Shown here: positions 7,744 to 17,353 of the stretch, in pieces
Layout of the letters: every line of letters starts with the position of its first letter
How positions within the stretch are numbered: the first letter of the stretch is position 1
From: Pseudomonas sp. MAG733B
GTDB taxonomy: Bacteria > Pseudomonadota > Gammaproteobacteria > Pseudomonadales > Pseudomonadaceae
DNA: 64,000 bases
NCBI RefSeq assembly: GCF_036884845.1
Contig: NZ_CP145732.1
Location: forward strand, 4,588,001-4,652,000
Reading direction: 5' to 3'
The notes under the pieces: model-generated
The model's database searches: none
Seen by the model: the letters and a program-made list of their open reading frames with translations, nothing else
What the model was told of the DNA's origin: nothing
Position numbers and translations under genes: made by a program

Positions 7744-9996
7744 ATGTCCGCCCCAATCTTCCTGTGTGCAGAAAACACCGTTGCCCCGCGTTCGTCCCTG
7801 GCACTCCGGCCTCTGGCTCTCGCAGTACACATGCTTGCGGCCGGTATCACCGTCGCGGCTCCGTCCTTGCAGGCGGCGGAAGCAACTGAGCAGACGACTG
7901 AAAGCGCTTTGACCTTGAACCCCATCGCAATCACCGAGACTGCCAACGCAGAGCAAGTCGGGGTTACCGAGGGCACTAACTCTTACACGACGGATGCTGC
8001 GCGCACGGCCACGCCGTTGACCATGTCGCTGCGCGAAACACCGCAGTCCGTCAGCGTCGTCACCCAACAGCGCATTCAAGACCAGGATCTGAAAACCATC
8101 CTCGACGTGGTCAACAACGCCACCGGTGTGTCGGTCAATCGCTATGAAACCAGCCGTGCCCAGTTCAACGCCCGCGGCTTTGAACTCAACTCGCTGATGA
8201 TCGATGGCGTACCGACCATCTATGAGCAGCCATGGAGTTCGGGTGAGATTTTCAGCAGTCTGGCCATGTATGACCGAGTTGAAGTGGTGCGCGGCGCCAA
8301 CGGTTTGATGACCGGCGCGGGTGACCCTTCCGCGTCCCTCAACATGGTGCGCAAGCGCGCCAACAGCAAGGAACTGAAGGGTTCGGTGGAGCTGAGCGCC
8401 GGTACTTGGGACACCTATGGCGTGGAGACCGATGTGTCCACGGCGCTGAACGAGGAAGGCACGATTCGTGCGCGCTTTGTCGGGGAGACCAATGAGGGCG
8501 ACACCTGGATCGACATGAACTCGAACAAGCGCCAGACCCTTTACGGCACCATGGACATCGACCTGACGCCCGACACCACCTTGTGGTTCGGCTTGAGTCA
8601 CCAGGAAAGCAATGCCGAATCTCCAATGTGGGGTGGCCTGCCGGTCTGGTATGCCGATGGCAGCCGCACTCACTGGAGCCGCTCGAAGACAACGTCTGCT
8701 GACTGGAGCAAGTGGGACACCACTTACAAAACCTACTTCGTCAACCTCGACCACACGTTTGCCAACGACTGGCAAGTGCACCTCAGCTACAACCGTGGCG
8801 AGCGAACCGGCGACTCTTCCCTGCTGTATCTCTCCGGCAATCCCGGGCAGAACGGCAGCTCTGGCATGTTCTCGTTCCCGGCGACCTACAAGACCGAGAC
8901 TACCCAGGACGACTACGGCATCCGCTTCAATGGCCCGTTCACGTTCCTGGGCCGCGAGCACGAAGTGGCCTTCGGTTACGTGGACAGCAAACAGAAGTTC
9001 GACGCCGATGCACTCAATGCGCAAACCGGGTTTGACGGTGTTGCCGACTTCGACAGTTACAACGGCCACTTCCCCGAGCCGATCTGGGGCCCGCGGACTG
9101 ACTACGGCTACAGCGAGACCCGGCAGAAAGGGCTTTACGCAGCCACCCGCCTGAGCGTGACCGACGATTTGAAAGTGATTCTCGGCGCCCGTGAAAGCTG
9201 GTACGAGAAGACCGCCGATGACGTGTTCTCGGAAGTGAGCAAGACCGATGTCGATCACGAGCTGACGCCTTATGCCGGCGTGGTCTACGACCTCACCGAC
9301 AACCTCTCGGCCTATGCCAGCTATACGGAAATTTTCCTGCCTCAGTCGGTACGCGACCGCAATGGCCAGGAACTCGACCCGATTGTTGGCGAGAGCACGG
9401 AATTGGGCCTCAAGGGTGAATACTTCGGCGGCCGCTTGAACGCTTCCGCGGCGATCTTCCAGATCAAACAGGATAATCTGGGCAAGAACACCGGCGAGCT
9501 GATCGACCCTACGAACCCCGTCGGCGGCTTCGCCTACGAGGCCACCAAAGGCGCGACCAGCAAGGGCTTTGAGCTTGAAGTGTCCGGTGAAATCGCCACC
9601 GACTGGAATGCCACCATCGGCTACACCCAGTTCAAGGCTGAAGACGCCCATGGCGACGACGTCAACACCCTGTACCCGACCAAGTTGCTGCGCACCTTCA
9701 CCACCTACCGTCTACCAGGTGTTTTCAACAAGCTGACCATTGGCGGCGGGGTTAACTGGCAGGACTCGATCTACACCTACGCCACCAACCCGGCCGGCAA
9801 CTCCGAGAAAATCCAGCAGGATGCCTATGCACTGGTCAACCTGATGGCTCGTTACGAGATCACCGAAAACCTCTCGGCCCAAGTGAACGCGGACAACATT
9901 ACCGATGAGAAGTACTTCGACATCTTCGATGCCTACGGCGCGCTGACATACGGTGCACCACGCAGCATTACGGCTTCAGCGAAGTATCGTTTCTAA
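7744..9996 (+). CDS. TonB-dependent siderophore receptor
   Basis: 750 residues. A long signal region ends near LQAAEA, then comes a short N-terminal segment with a possible TonB box (LNPIAITE). The plug domain begins PLTMSLRETPQSVSVVTQQR and contains NARGFELNSLMIDGVP and VEVVRGANGLMTGAGDPSAS. The 22-strand barrel ends in the outer-membrane signature ITASAKYRF. The type is FoxA/FpvA/FhuE-like ferric-siderophore receptors. There is no N-terminal STN signalling domain between signal and plug, so it could not signal through a FecR/FecI pair; this agrees with the decayed sigma gene next door. Probably Fur-regulated. The exact siderophore is unknown. Confidence 0.93.
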   Translation: MSAPIFLCAENTVAPRSSLALRPLALAVHMLAAGITVAAPSLQAAEATEQTTESALTLNPIAITETANAEQVGVTEGTNSYTTDAARTATPLTMSLRETPQSVSVVTQQRIQDQDLKTILDVVNNATGVSVNRYETSRAQFNARGFELNSLMIDGVPTIYEQPWSSGEIFSSLAMYDRVEVVRGANGLMTGAGDPSASLNMVRKRANSKELKGSVELSAGTWDTYGVETDVSTALNEEGTIRARFVGETNEGDTWIDMNSNKRQTLYGTMDIDLTPDTTLWFGLSHQESNAESPMWGGLPVWYADGSRTHWSRSKTTSADWSKWDTTYKTYFVNLDHTFANDWQVHLSYNRGERTGDSSLLYLSGNPGQNGSSGMFSFPATYKTETTQDDYGIRFNGPFTFLGREHEVAFGYVDSKQKFDADALNAQTGFDGVADFDSYNGHFPEPIWGPRTDYGYSETRQKGLYAATRLSVTDDLKVILGARESWYEKTADDVFSEVSKTDVDHELTPYAGVVYDLTDNLSAYASYTEIFLPQSVRDRNGQELDPIVGESTELGLKGEYFGGRLNASAAIFQIKQDNLGKNTGELIDPTNPVGGFAYEATKGATSKGFELEVSGEIATDWNATIGYTQFKAEDAHGDDVNTLYPTKLLRTFTTYRLPGVFNKLTIGGGVNWQDSIYTYATNPAGNSEKIQQDAYALVNLMARYEITENLSAQVNADNITDEKYFDIFDAYGALTYGAPRSITASAKYRF

Positions 9997-10104
9997 GACA
10001 CAGCGCTGGGTGGCCAGGCTCTGTGCCTGGCCTTGCTCAACTCATCTCACAATATTTTCACAACCGTCGGCGTACGGTAGATCCCACTCCTTTTGTGATT
10101 CCCG

Positions 10105-10134
10105 GCCCGCACTCCCCATCGCGGGCTTTTTTTT
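10105..10134 (+). terminator. Rho-independent terminator of the receptor gene
   Basis: Stem GCCCGC / GCGGGC around a 10-base loop, followed by eight T residues, about 110 bases after the receptor stop. Confidence 0.9.
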
Positions 10135-10257
10135 GCCTGTACTAAAGCTTCATGCGACCAGCCAAAGCAGCAGGCCCGTTGATACAACCAGTGATGTCGT
10201 GCGCGTCGGGTCGGTCAGTTGGCTTCATGCAGTTGTCTGCTACCACCTTCGCGATGT

Positions 10258-11334
10258 TCATACGGATCGGCCACCCAGCCATTGATCGAGCCTGGGCCAC
10301 ATCCGCTTGATCGCGGCCGGCCCCGCTACCAGGCTGACATGCCCGCCCGGCAGCATCAGCTCTTCCTTGTCGCGCGAACCCACGCGGGCCACCAAAGGCT
10401 GCGCACAATCAGGCGGTACCAGGGAATCGTATTGCGCGATGATGTGCAGCAGCGAAGCCTCGATGTTCTTCAAATCGACCGCTTGACCACCGATGCGCAA
10501 GCCACCTTCGTACAGCGAATTCTTTAGCCCGAATTCTTGATGGATCTGCCGGAAATACCCGCCGGGAAGCGGCAAGGTTTCGTCATTGAAACGCGCCATC
10601 ATGCGGTGTCCCCTGACGTAGTCGTCGCTCCACATGTTGGCCCAGAGCCGGGCCTGGCCGGCAATGCGGCCTGCGGGGCGATGCAATTCAATCGCCTTGA
10701 TAATGGCCTCAGGCGGGACCAGACCCGTCGCATCAATCAAGCGTTCAGCCTTGAAGTGACGCTGTTTGGCCAGGGGCATCTTCGTCCAGTCGATGGGTGT
10801 CGTGAAACACACCAGGTTCTTCAACGGTCCTGCGGGATGCAGCGCGGCGTAAAGCGTCGCCAGCACACCGCCCATGCAGTAGCCAATCAGCGTGATGTCT
10901 TCCACGCCCGAGTCTTGCTGCACCCGGCGAATACAATCCGGAATGAAGTCGAGCACGTAGTGGTCAAGCTTCAGATGGGCCTCTTCCTGGCTCGGCGCAT
11001 TCCAGTCCATGACATAGACGTCGTAGCCCTTTGCGAGCAGAAACTCGATCAGGCTCTGTCCCTTCGTCAGGTCGAAGATGGCCGCCTTGCTGGTCGTCGC
11101 CATGACAAACAGCAACGGCACGCGATAGATCTCGTCCGATGTCGCGTGATAGTGGTACAGGCACAAGGTCCCGCGACGGTGCACGAGGGTCTTGGGCGTC
11201 AAGCCCACCGCTGGCGGCGGCGTGCTCAGGTACTCGAGCCCCTTGAGGACACGCTGGACCATCATGCTGACCTCCGAACGGAGTCTGTCGGTCACCGACA
11301 TGTCAGCGATCTTGTTGTCATGCGGCCGGCTCAT
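10258..11334 (-). CDS. PHA synthase-like protein, class III-size PhaC
   Basis: 358 residues from ATG 11334 (MSRPHDNK), preceded by GGAGGTGACG. Alpha/beta-hydrolase fold with the lipase-like box GYCMGG, in which Cys replaces the nucleophilic Ser as in polyhydroxyalkanoate synthases. The catalytic Asp is in AQYDSLVP and the His in GGHVSLVAG. YDVYVMDWNAP and WANMWSDDYV are also PhaC-like. The size matches class III PhaC (about 355) rather than the 560-residue class I/II enzymes usual in Pseudomonas. It is the last gene of a three-gene minus-strand operon and overlaps the partner gene by 17 bases, pointing to translational coupling. Confidence 0.85.
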   Translation of the reverse strand: MSRPHDNKIADMSVTDRLRSEVSMMVQRVLKGLEYLSTPPPAVGLTPKTLVHRRGTLCLYHYHATSDEIYRVPLLFVMATTSKAAIFDLTKGQSLIEFLLAKGYDVYVMDWNAPSQEEAHLKLDHYVLDFIPDCIRRVQQDSGVEDITLIGYCMGGVLATLYAALHPAGPLKNLVCFTTPIDWTKMPLAKQRHFKAERLIDATGLVPPEAIIKAIELHRPAGRIAGQARLWANMWSDDYVRGHRMMARFNDETLPLPGGYFRQIHQEFGLKNSLYEGGLRIGGQAVDLKNIEASLLHIIAQYDSLVPPDCAQPLVARVGSRDKEELMLPGGHVSLVAGPAAIKRMWPRLDQWLGGRSV

Positions 11335-11722
11335 CGTCACCTCCTGCCTTTCTTTTGCGCTTGGATGCCAGTTTGAGTGGCGTCGGGGGCACTTCAGCCA
11401 ATGGGCGCCGCGTCCGTGGCGGTTGCGGTGCAATCGCCGGATGGGTGGGGGCTGGAAGCAATTGATCGAGCTTGTCCTCTACTCGCCGCAAAGCGGTGGC
11501 CAGGGCGTTGACTTCGGCGCGGCTGGGCAGGCCCATGCGCTTGTGCAAACGCTCCAGCGATGTCTGCGACAGGTGCTGCAACCCGAGCGCAACCTTCGAA
11601 TACTGGTCGATCACAAGACCGACTTCTTTTGAATCGATGTTACGGGCGGCCAGGGCATTGACGCCGTTCTCAAACCGGGTGATGGCCTCGCGATACAATT
11701 TGAACGGATCCGGTAATGCCAT
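11318..11722 (-). CDS. Phasin-like / PHA synthase partner protein
   Basis: 134 residues from ATG 11722 (MALPDPFKLYREAI) with GAGGA 7 bases upstream. Helical N-terminal 90 residues (EAITRFENGVNALAARNIDS, VGLVIDQYSKVALGLQHLSQ) and a Pro/Lys/Arg-rich low-complexity tail (KLASKRKRKAGGDDEPAA). Overlap with the PhaC gene suggests it is the small partner or granule-associated protein of that synthase. It is much shorter than PhaE (class III) and unlike typical class IV PhaR, so the partnership is inferred from position. Confidence 0.6.
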   Translation of the reverse strand: MALPDPFKLYREAITRFENGVNALAARNIDSKEVGLVIDQYSKVALGLQHLSQTSLERLHKRMGLPSRAEVNALATALRRVEDKLDQLLPAPTHPAIAPQPPRTRRPLAEVPPTPLKLASKRKRKAGGDDEPAA

Positions 11723-11736
11723 GACGTAGTCCTCGA

Positions 11737-13053
11737 TCAAGGTTTCACAGTGCAGTTTTTGTCTGTCGGCCAGGTTTGGCGCGCGGCCAGTCGGTCCAGG
11801 CCGGAAATGGCTCTTCGCCGAATGATGACGGTGGGCAAGAGCCAAGGCCTGATCAACAACCGGCAGGCACCGGCCGCTTTTGGCGATAGCAGCCGCAACA
11901 AAGCGATGCCCCACCGTTCGGTGACTACCCAAGTGGTCAAGGTGGCGGTTGCCAACTCGTCAGCGGTAGCGCGCAGGCGCGAATGCCTGCGTGGCCCCCT
12001 GTCGGCGATCTCGATCGTCCTGTCCGCAGCCGGTTGTCGGGCGAACGCCGTCGTCAGTGCATTGCCGATGCGCTGCAACGCATCGCGGCTGGCACTGTTG
12101 ACCGAATCAAAATTGAGGAACCCGTGGAACTGGCCCCCGTAGTGCAACAGCTCCACCGGCACGTCGGCTGCTCGCAAGCGAGCGGCATAGTCCAGGCCGT
12201 CATCGCGGATCGGATCGAAACCGGCACTGACGACGATTGCCGGCGCCAGGCCGCGCAGGTCCGGGCTGCGGCGCGGGGAGTACCAGGGATCAAGCAGGTC
12301 CAGCGTATCGAGCGAAGGCGCCAGGGTTCGTTCGATCCATTGCATCGCATGATCGGTCAGCAACGCACGCCCGTAAGCGTTCTCCGCGTAGGAAGGGAAT
12401 TTCTCCACCAGTTCGGTGGCCGGGTAAACCAGCACTTGCAGGCTCGGTAACGGGCCGCCGCGACGCAGACTTTCCTGGGCAACGGCAGCACAGAGATTGC
12501 CACCCGCCGAATCGCCGCCAATCGCCAGGCGAGTCGTATCGATACCCAACTGCGCGCCGTTTTTTGCCATCCACTCGAATGCCGCGAGGGCATCGGCACG
12601 GCCCGCAGACAGGTCGTGCTCCGGCGCCAGTCGGTAGCGCACGGCAATGACGATGCAGTTGGCGGCCAGCGCGATGCTGCGGCAGATGCCGTCAGCGGTG
12701 TCCAGATCGCCAATGATGAACCCACCGCCAAAAAACCACATGAACGCGGGCCGCAGTTGCTGCGCATTGTCAGGTTTGAAGATGCGCAGGGCGATGTCAC
12801 CACCCGGCCCGTCGATCAGTTGCTCGGTCACGGAACCCACCGGCGGATTGCGCGCGAGTGCCAGCGCCGTCAATCGCCAGCCCAGGCGCAGTTTGGGCAG
12901 CGAATAGTCTTCTGCGCGGCGCAGACTCATGGAGAGATTGGCCAGGCGCAGGAACGCACGGGCCTCACGGTCGGGTTGATGTGCGCGCAACACGCGAGGC
13001 ATACCGATAGCCGGTCGCTCAGGGTGCACCGTTGGTTTTTTTTGGTTTTTCAT
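11737..13053 (-). CDS. Alpha/beta hydrolase, hormone-sensitive-lipase (fold-3) family esterase
   Basis: 438 residues from ATG 13053 (MKNQKKPTVH), GGAG 6 bases before. The oxyanion segment reads FFGGGF instead of the usual HGGG; nucleophile GDSAGG, acid near AGFDPIRDD and His in QFHGF complete the HSL-type triad by about residue 320. The last 110 residues are an Arg/Ala-rich extension beyond normal family length (about 310). First gene of the operon with the phasin-like protein and PhaC (14-base gap), so a role with hydroxyacyl esters or PHA oligomers is plausible but unproven. Confidence 0.8.
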   Translation of the reverse strand: MKNQKKPTVHPERPAIGMPRVLRAHQPDREARAFLRLANLSMSLRRAEDYSLPKLRLGWRLTALALARNPPVGSVTEQLIDGPGGDIALRIFKPDNAQQLRPAFMWFFGGGFIIGDLDTADGICRSIALAANCIVIAVRYRLAPEHDLSAGRADALAAFEWMAKNGAQLGIDTTRLAIGGDSAGGNLCAAVAQESLRRGGPLPSLQVLVYPATELVEKFPSYAENAYGRALLTDHAMQWIERTLAPSLDTLDLLDPWYSPRRSPDLRGLAPAIVVSAGFDPIRDDGLDYAARLRAADVPVELLHYGGQFHGFLNFDSVNSASRDALQRIGNALTTAFARQPAADRTIEIADRGPRRHSRLRATADELATATLTTWVVTERWGIALLRLLSPKAAGACRLLIRPWLLPTVIIRRRAISGLDRLAARQTWPTDKNCTVKP

Positions 13054-13184
13054 TGCCACTCCATTCGCAGGGAATCCGTATACCGCGCAGCAGCAATAGC
13101 TTACTGAGCGCCACGGCTGCGGGGGCTACCCTCAATGGGGGGTAAAGCAAACCAGCCATCGGTTAATGAAGTTGGAAAGCTCAA

Positions 13185-13388
13185 TTGGAGTACAGCAACA
13201 CAAGGACGAACGTGAAGAGTTCAGCGACGTCAACGACGACGGCGTTCGGTCCCTCCCGCAGGGTTTTTCAGTTATTTCTCGAACCTTTGAAATATCTACT
13301 ATGGTTTATCACTGTGATCATGGGGCAATGGAAGTGCCGTGCCGAGGGTATCCAGAGAGACTTGAATGAGGTGAACAAGGAGGTTTAA
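13185..13388 (+). CDS. Small putative membrane peptide upstream of the autotransporter
   Basis: 67 codons from a TTG at 13185 with GGAAAG just upstream. The middle (FQLFLEPLKYLLWFITVIMG) is a plausible membrane helix and the tail is charged (EGIQRDLNEVNKEV). Its TAA overlaps the autotransporter ATG (TAATG), which argues for translational coupling and for the ORF being real. A different-frame ORF at 13166-13369 is the alternative. Function unknown. Confidence 0.4.
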   Translation: MEYSNTRTNVKSSATSTTTAFGPSRRVFQLFLEPLKYLLWFITVIMGQWKCRAEGIQRDLNEVNKEV

Positions 13389-16300
13389 TGCACATCATTT
13401 GCGGCCGGACTTGCACCGAGCTTTCCCCCCACTTCATTCGCAGCGCCTTGCTTGTTGCCATTGCGAACGCTGTCACCCCGATGAATGCCCAGGCAGCCTG
13501 TGGTCCGCTGGCTGCCGGGGCCTACAACGTATCGCAGACATGCACGCCCGCAGCAACTGTCGATGCGTCGATCACCACTCAGCCCGGCACGACTATCACG
13601 ACCACTGCCGGCTCTTCAGTGCTGAGTCGTGGCAACAACAGCAACTCAACGATCACGCTCAGTGGCACTTCCATCAATAGCACGCCACCTACGGCGGCCA
13701 ACGCAGTGTTTTCCAATGTGATCGGTACCGGCAACGCGAGCCTGACCGTCAACGGTGGCACCAATACCGTCAACGTCGGGGGCAGCGGGCTGGATGCACT
13801 GGCGATCACCAATGCCGGCAGCGGGTTGTCGACGTTCTCGGTGACTTCAGGCACCACACTGAACATTCTCAATACCGTCGTCGGCAATGAACACGACGGG
13901 ATCGATATCAGCGCCAGCGGCAGCGGTGGGATCAATCTGACACATGAGGGTAACGGTCAGATCACCCTCCTCGGTGGTAATGGCATCTGGACCAAGGCCA
14001 CAGGCAGTGGCGACACCCAGGTCAATGTCGGTGCCGGGGTCAGTATTCTGATCAACAATGACGATGCACTGTCCGCCGGTCCTCCCATACTCGACGATAC
14101 CTTGCCCACCGCCGGCATCGGCAACCATGCCGGGGTTCATACTCGCGCGGTCAATGGCAACACCACCGTAACGAGTGCCGCCAACATCCAGGGGATCGGC
14201 ATGAATGCGTTCGGTATTTTTACCGAGGGTGGTGCCGGGAACACTCTTCTGAACAATAGCGGAACGATCAATACCAACGGACTAAGCGGCTCCGGCATAC
14301 GCGCCTTCTCAACCGTGGGCAGCATCACCATCGTCAACAACGGCGCAATTGCTACAACCGGTGGCGCCGGCCACGGCATCTATGCCAACGACAACGTCGG
14401 CGCGACCGGTTCGATCAGCATCGAAAACAACGCAGTGCTCAATGTTGGCAGCACGGCCAATGATGCCGGTTCACGAGCCATCTATATCATCAAGCGCGGC
14501 ACAGGTGATGCCACCGTTACCGGCAATGGCAACATCACCGTGCTCGGCGGGCTGAACACCACTCGGGCCTACGGCATCATCATCAGTGCCGAGGGCGGCA
14601 ATGTTCTGGTGGATTACGGAGGCGATATCTCCGCCAGCGGTTTTGGTGCGGGCGGCATCCGGATCGACTCGACCGGTGGCAATGTCCGTGTCAATTACAC
14701 CGGCAATCGCATTGAAACGCTTCACAGCAACGCCAACGGCATTTATGCCTCCACCCAATCGTTGACGGGCACAGTAGACGTCAATGCCGGCGGTACGATC
14801 ATTACCCATTCCAATGCCGGTACAGGCGATGGTACCGGCATTGGCGCTTTCGGCATTCAGGCTTTGACCTTGGGGGGAGCGGTAAATGTTGCGTTCACCG
14901 GGCCGCTGATCGACGTCAATGGCCAGGGAGCCGCCATTCTTGCCGGCAATGCGTTCAACTCAGGCACCGGGCTAAGCGCGCTCAGTGTCAGCAATAGCGC
15001 ACAGCTGATCGCCCGTGGCAATGAACAACGAGGAATCCGCACGCTCTCCACCAGTGGTCAGCAGACTATCGTCAACACTGGGGCAATCCAGACGCTTGGC
15101 GCGAGCAACAGCCAGGGGATTCTTGCCCAGGCATCGGGTGCAGCCAACGTTTCGGTCAGCAATTCGGGAGCGATCACCAGCCGGGGCGCAGGCTCTTCAG
15201 GGATCGATGCATTGACCCAGAGCGGAACGGCCAGCGTCAGCAACACCGCGACGATTCAGGGCGGCTGGGCAGACAGCAGCGGCATCGCCCTTGCCGGCGC
15301 AACGCAATCGTTGAGCAACTCAGGCGCAATCGGCGCCCTCAGTGATGCGGCGGTGCGCGCGGACGCTACCCTTCCGGGCACGGTTTTCAGCCTGATCAAC
15401 ACGGGGCAGATGACCGGCTCGGTCACCGCCACGAGCGCCACCAGCACCCTGTCCAACAGCGGCACCTGGACGCTGCGCAACTTTGCCGACAGCACCGGCA
15501 GCGGCAACCGCGACACCTGGGGGATCGCGGTCAGCAACCTGGGTTCGGCAACCGCCAACAGCATCGACAACAGCGGCCTCATTCGCCTGGCAGCGCAACC
15601 GGCGACCGGTGTCGTCAATTTCAATGCAGCCGGTGCCTATTTGCCCCTGGGCCAAGCGGCAAACACGCCAACTCCAGGTGGTGCTGTACAAGGTCAATTG
15701 CTCGGTGTGAACCGTTTCATCAACAGCGGCACACTTGACCTGTCCGGTGCAAGCAACACTGTTGGCAACGTCATGCTAATCAGCGGTGCGACTACAGCAG
15801 GCACTGATGGCGGTGGGGTTTTCGTTTCGAACGGCGGCAGCCTGCTGCTCAATTCCACCCTGAACGAAGGCGGTACAAACAGCCGCTCCGACATGCTGGT
15901 GGTGGACTCGACCGAAACAGGCAGCGGTGCCACGAGGATTGCAGTCACTAATAAAGGGGGACTGGGTGAGTTGACCCAAGGCAACGGCATTGCCGTCGTC
16001 GAACTGCTCGACAAGTCGGCGGCGGCGAGCGATCCGAACGCTTTTCGCCTCACTCGCCGGGTGGTTGCCGGACCATACGAGTATCGTTTGCAGCAAGGCG
16101 CCGAGGATGGCAGCGCCAAAGACACCTGGTTCCTGCGGTCGGATGCCCCAATACCGGATGACCCTCCTGACCCAACCCCCGCACGAATACCCAACTATCG
16201 ACCGGAAGTCTCGCTGTACGGCGCGTTGCCAGCGCTGGCTCTGGTCTACGGCCGTACGCTGGTTGATACCCTGCACGAGCGCGTCGGCGAGGAGCGCCTC

Positions 16301-17194
16301 AACGCTGACGACCCGCTTCCTGCGCAAGACCAGACCACCTACGCCCCATCCATGGGATGGGGACGCGTGATCTACCGAAGCGGCAAGCAGGATGGGGATC
16401 AAAAAAACGCCTTGGGCAACACACCGGATTACAACTACGACCTGACTGCGTTTCAGGTGGGTACCGACCTGTATCGCAAGGTCGATGCGGATGGCAGTCA
16501 TGATCAGGCCGGCCTATCCTTGTCGGCTGGCACCATCGACGCGGGCGTCAGCCACTACACCCGACGTGCCGCCGGCGAAGATACATTGCGCGCCTATGGC
16601 GTGGGAGCCTATTGGACACACTTCGGCCCGTCTGGCTGGTATCTGGACGGCGTAGTTCAGATCAATCGTTTCGACATCGAAGCCAAGCCTAACGATCTGT
16701 CCGGCCTGAAAACCCGAGGCTGGGGGTATACCGCTTCGCTGGAGAATGGCTACCCGTTTGAGATGGACAAGGACTGGTATGTCGAACCCCAATTGCAGGC
16801 AATCTACAGTTACGTTGACCTGGACAGCAGCGATGATGTCGGCGCCAATATCCGGTTCAAGGACGTGGAATCGCTTATTGGCCGGGCCGGCGTGCGCATC
16901 GCCAAAGACTGGGACACTGAAGGTGTCGACCAGCGCACACGGCGCACCAACGCATGGATCCGCCCCAGTGTCTGGCACGAATTCAAAGGGCAACCGAAAA
17001 CCGAGTTCTCATCTCAATCGGGTTATATCCCGTTCGAGGCGGACATCCAGGGCACGTGGGGGGAAATCAATCTGGGAGTGGATTACCAAGCCAACCAGCG
17101 CACCACTTTCACCGCTTCGGCAGGCTATCGCCAGGGCTTCGACGGTGACAGCCATGGTTACGACGCCATGCTGGGTTTCAAAATCAACTTTTGA
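13388..17194 (+). CDS. Autotransporter with repetitive passenger (type Va)
   Basis: 1268 residues; ATG 13388 preceded by AAGGAGG. A signal peptide ends near NAQAACG. The passenger (about residues 40-930) is built of imperfect beta-helix-type repeats rich in Gly, Asn, Thr and Ser (repeated SNSGAI, NNSGTI, VNNGAI motifs). A Pro-rich linker (DDPPDPTPARIP) precedes the C-terminal autotransporter barrel (about 990-1268: ASMGWGRVIYR-like start, final MLGFKINF). The passenger would be displayed on or released from the cell surface. No peptidase or lipase motif is visible, so adhesin or biofilm roles are likelier. Confidence 0.88.
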   Translation: MHIICGRTCTELSPHFIRSALLVAIANAVTPMNAQAACGPLAAGAYNVSQTCTPAATVDASITTQPGTTITTTAGSSVLSRGNNSNSTITLSGTSINSTPPTAANAVFSNVIGTGNASLTVNGGTNTVNVGGSGLDALAITNAGSGLSTFSVTSGTTLNILNTVVGNEHDGIDISASGSGGINLTHEGNGQITLLGGNGIWTKATGSGDTQVNVGAGVSILINNDDALSAGPPILDDTLPTAGIGNHAGVHTRAVNGNTTVTSAANIQGIGMNAFGIFTEGGAGNTLLNNSGTINTNGLSGSGIRAFSTVGSITIVNNGAIATTGGAGHGIYANDNVGATGSISIENNAVLNVGSTANDAGSRAIYIIKRGTGDATVTGNGNITVLGGLNTTRAYGIIISAEGGNVLVDYGGDISASGFGAGGIRIDSTGGNVRVNYTGNRIETLHSNANGIYASTQSLTGTVDVNAGGTIITHSNAGTGDGTGIGAFGIQALTLGGAVNVAFTGPLIDVNGQGAAILAGNAFNSGTGLSALSVSNSAQLIARGNEQRGIRTLSTSGQQTIVNTGAIQTLGASNSQGILAQASGAANVSVSNSGAITSRGAGSSGIDALTQSGTASVSNTATIQGGWADSSGIALAGATQSLSNSGAIGALSDAAVRADATLPGTVFSLINTGQMTGSVTATSATSTLSNSGTWTLRNFADSTGSGNRDTWGIAVSNLGSATANSIDNSGLIRLAAQPATGVVNFNAAGAYLPLGQAANTPTPGGAVQGQLLGVNRFINSGTLDLSGASNTVGNVMLISGATTAGTDGGGVFVSNGGSLLLNSTLNEGGTNSRSDMLVVDSTETGSGATRIAVTNKGGLGELTQGNGIAVVELLDKSAAASDPNAFRLTRRVVAGPYEYRLQQGAEDGSAKDTWFLRSDAPIPDDPPDPTPARIPNYRPEVSLYGALPALALVYGRTLVDTLHERVGEERLNADDPLPAQDQTTYAPSMGWGRVIYRSGKQDGDQKNALGNTPDYNYDLTAFQVGTDLYRKVDADGSHDQAGLSLSAGTIDAGVSHYTRRAAGEDTLRAYGVGAYWTHFGPSGWYLDGVVQINRFDIEAKPNDLSGLKTRGWGYTASLENGYPFEMDKDWYVEPQLQAIYSYVDLDSSDDVGANIRFKDVESLIGRAGVRIAKDWDTEGVDQRTRRTNAWIRPSVWHEFKGQPKTEFSSQSGYIPFEADIQGTWGEINLGVDYQANQRTTFTASAGYRQGFDGDSHGYDAMLGFKINF

Positions 17195-17314
17195 GGTTAA
17201 TACCGCATGGCGCAAGATCCATAGCTGTTGCCACCGTAGGCTCATTTCAAAGTAAAACTGCCATCTACCCGTTGAATCCACAGTCCGACGTGCCAAACAG
17301 CAATCGCCCCACTG

Positions 17315-17346
17315 AAAAGCCCGCTGACGATTAACGTCCAGCGGGC
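17315..17346. terminator. Bidirectional terminator between autotransporter and mqo
   Basis: AAAAGCCCGCTG and CAGCGGGCTTTTT form a GC-rich stem around an ACGATTAACGTC loop, with A-run on one side and T-run on the other; it serves the converging autotransporter and mqo genes. Confidence 0.88.
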
Positions 17347-17353
17347 TTTTTGA

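Noticed and set aside
7687..9651. 654-codon open frame antisense to the TonB receptor
   Set aside because: The plus strand encodes a full receptor with plug, barrel and C-terminal Phe. The antisense frame has no ribosome site or domain.
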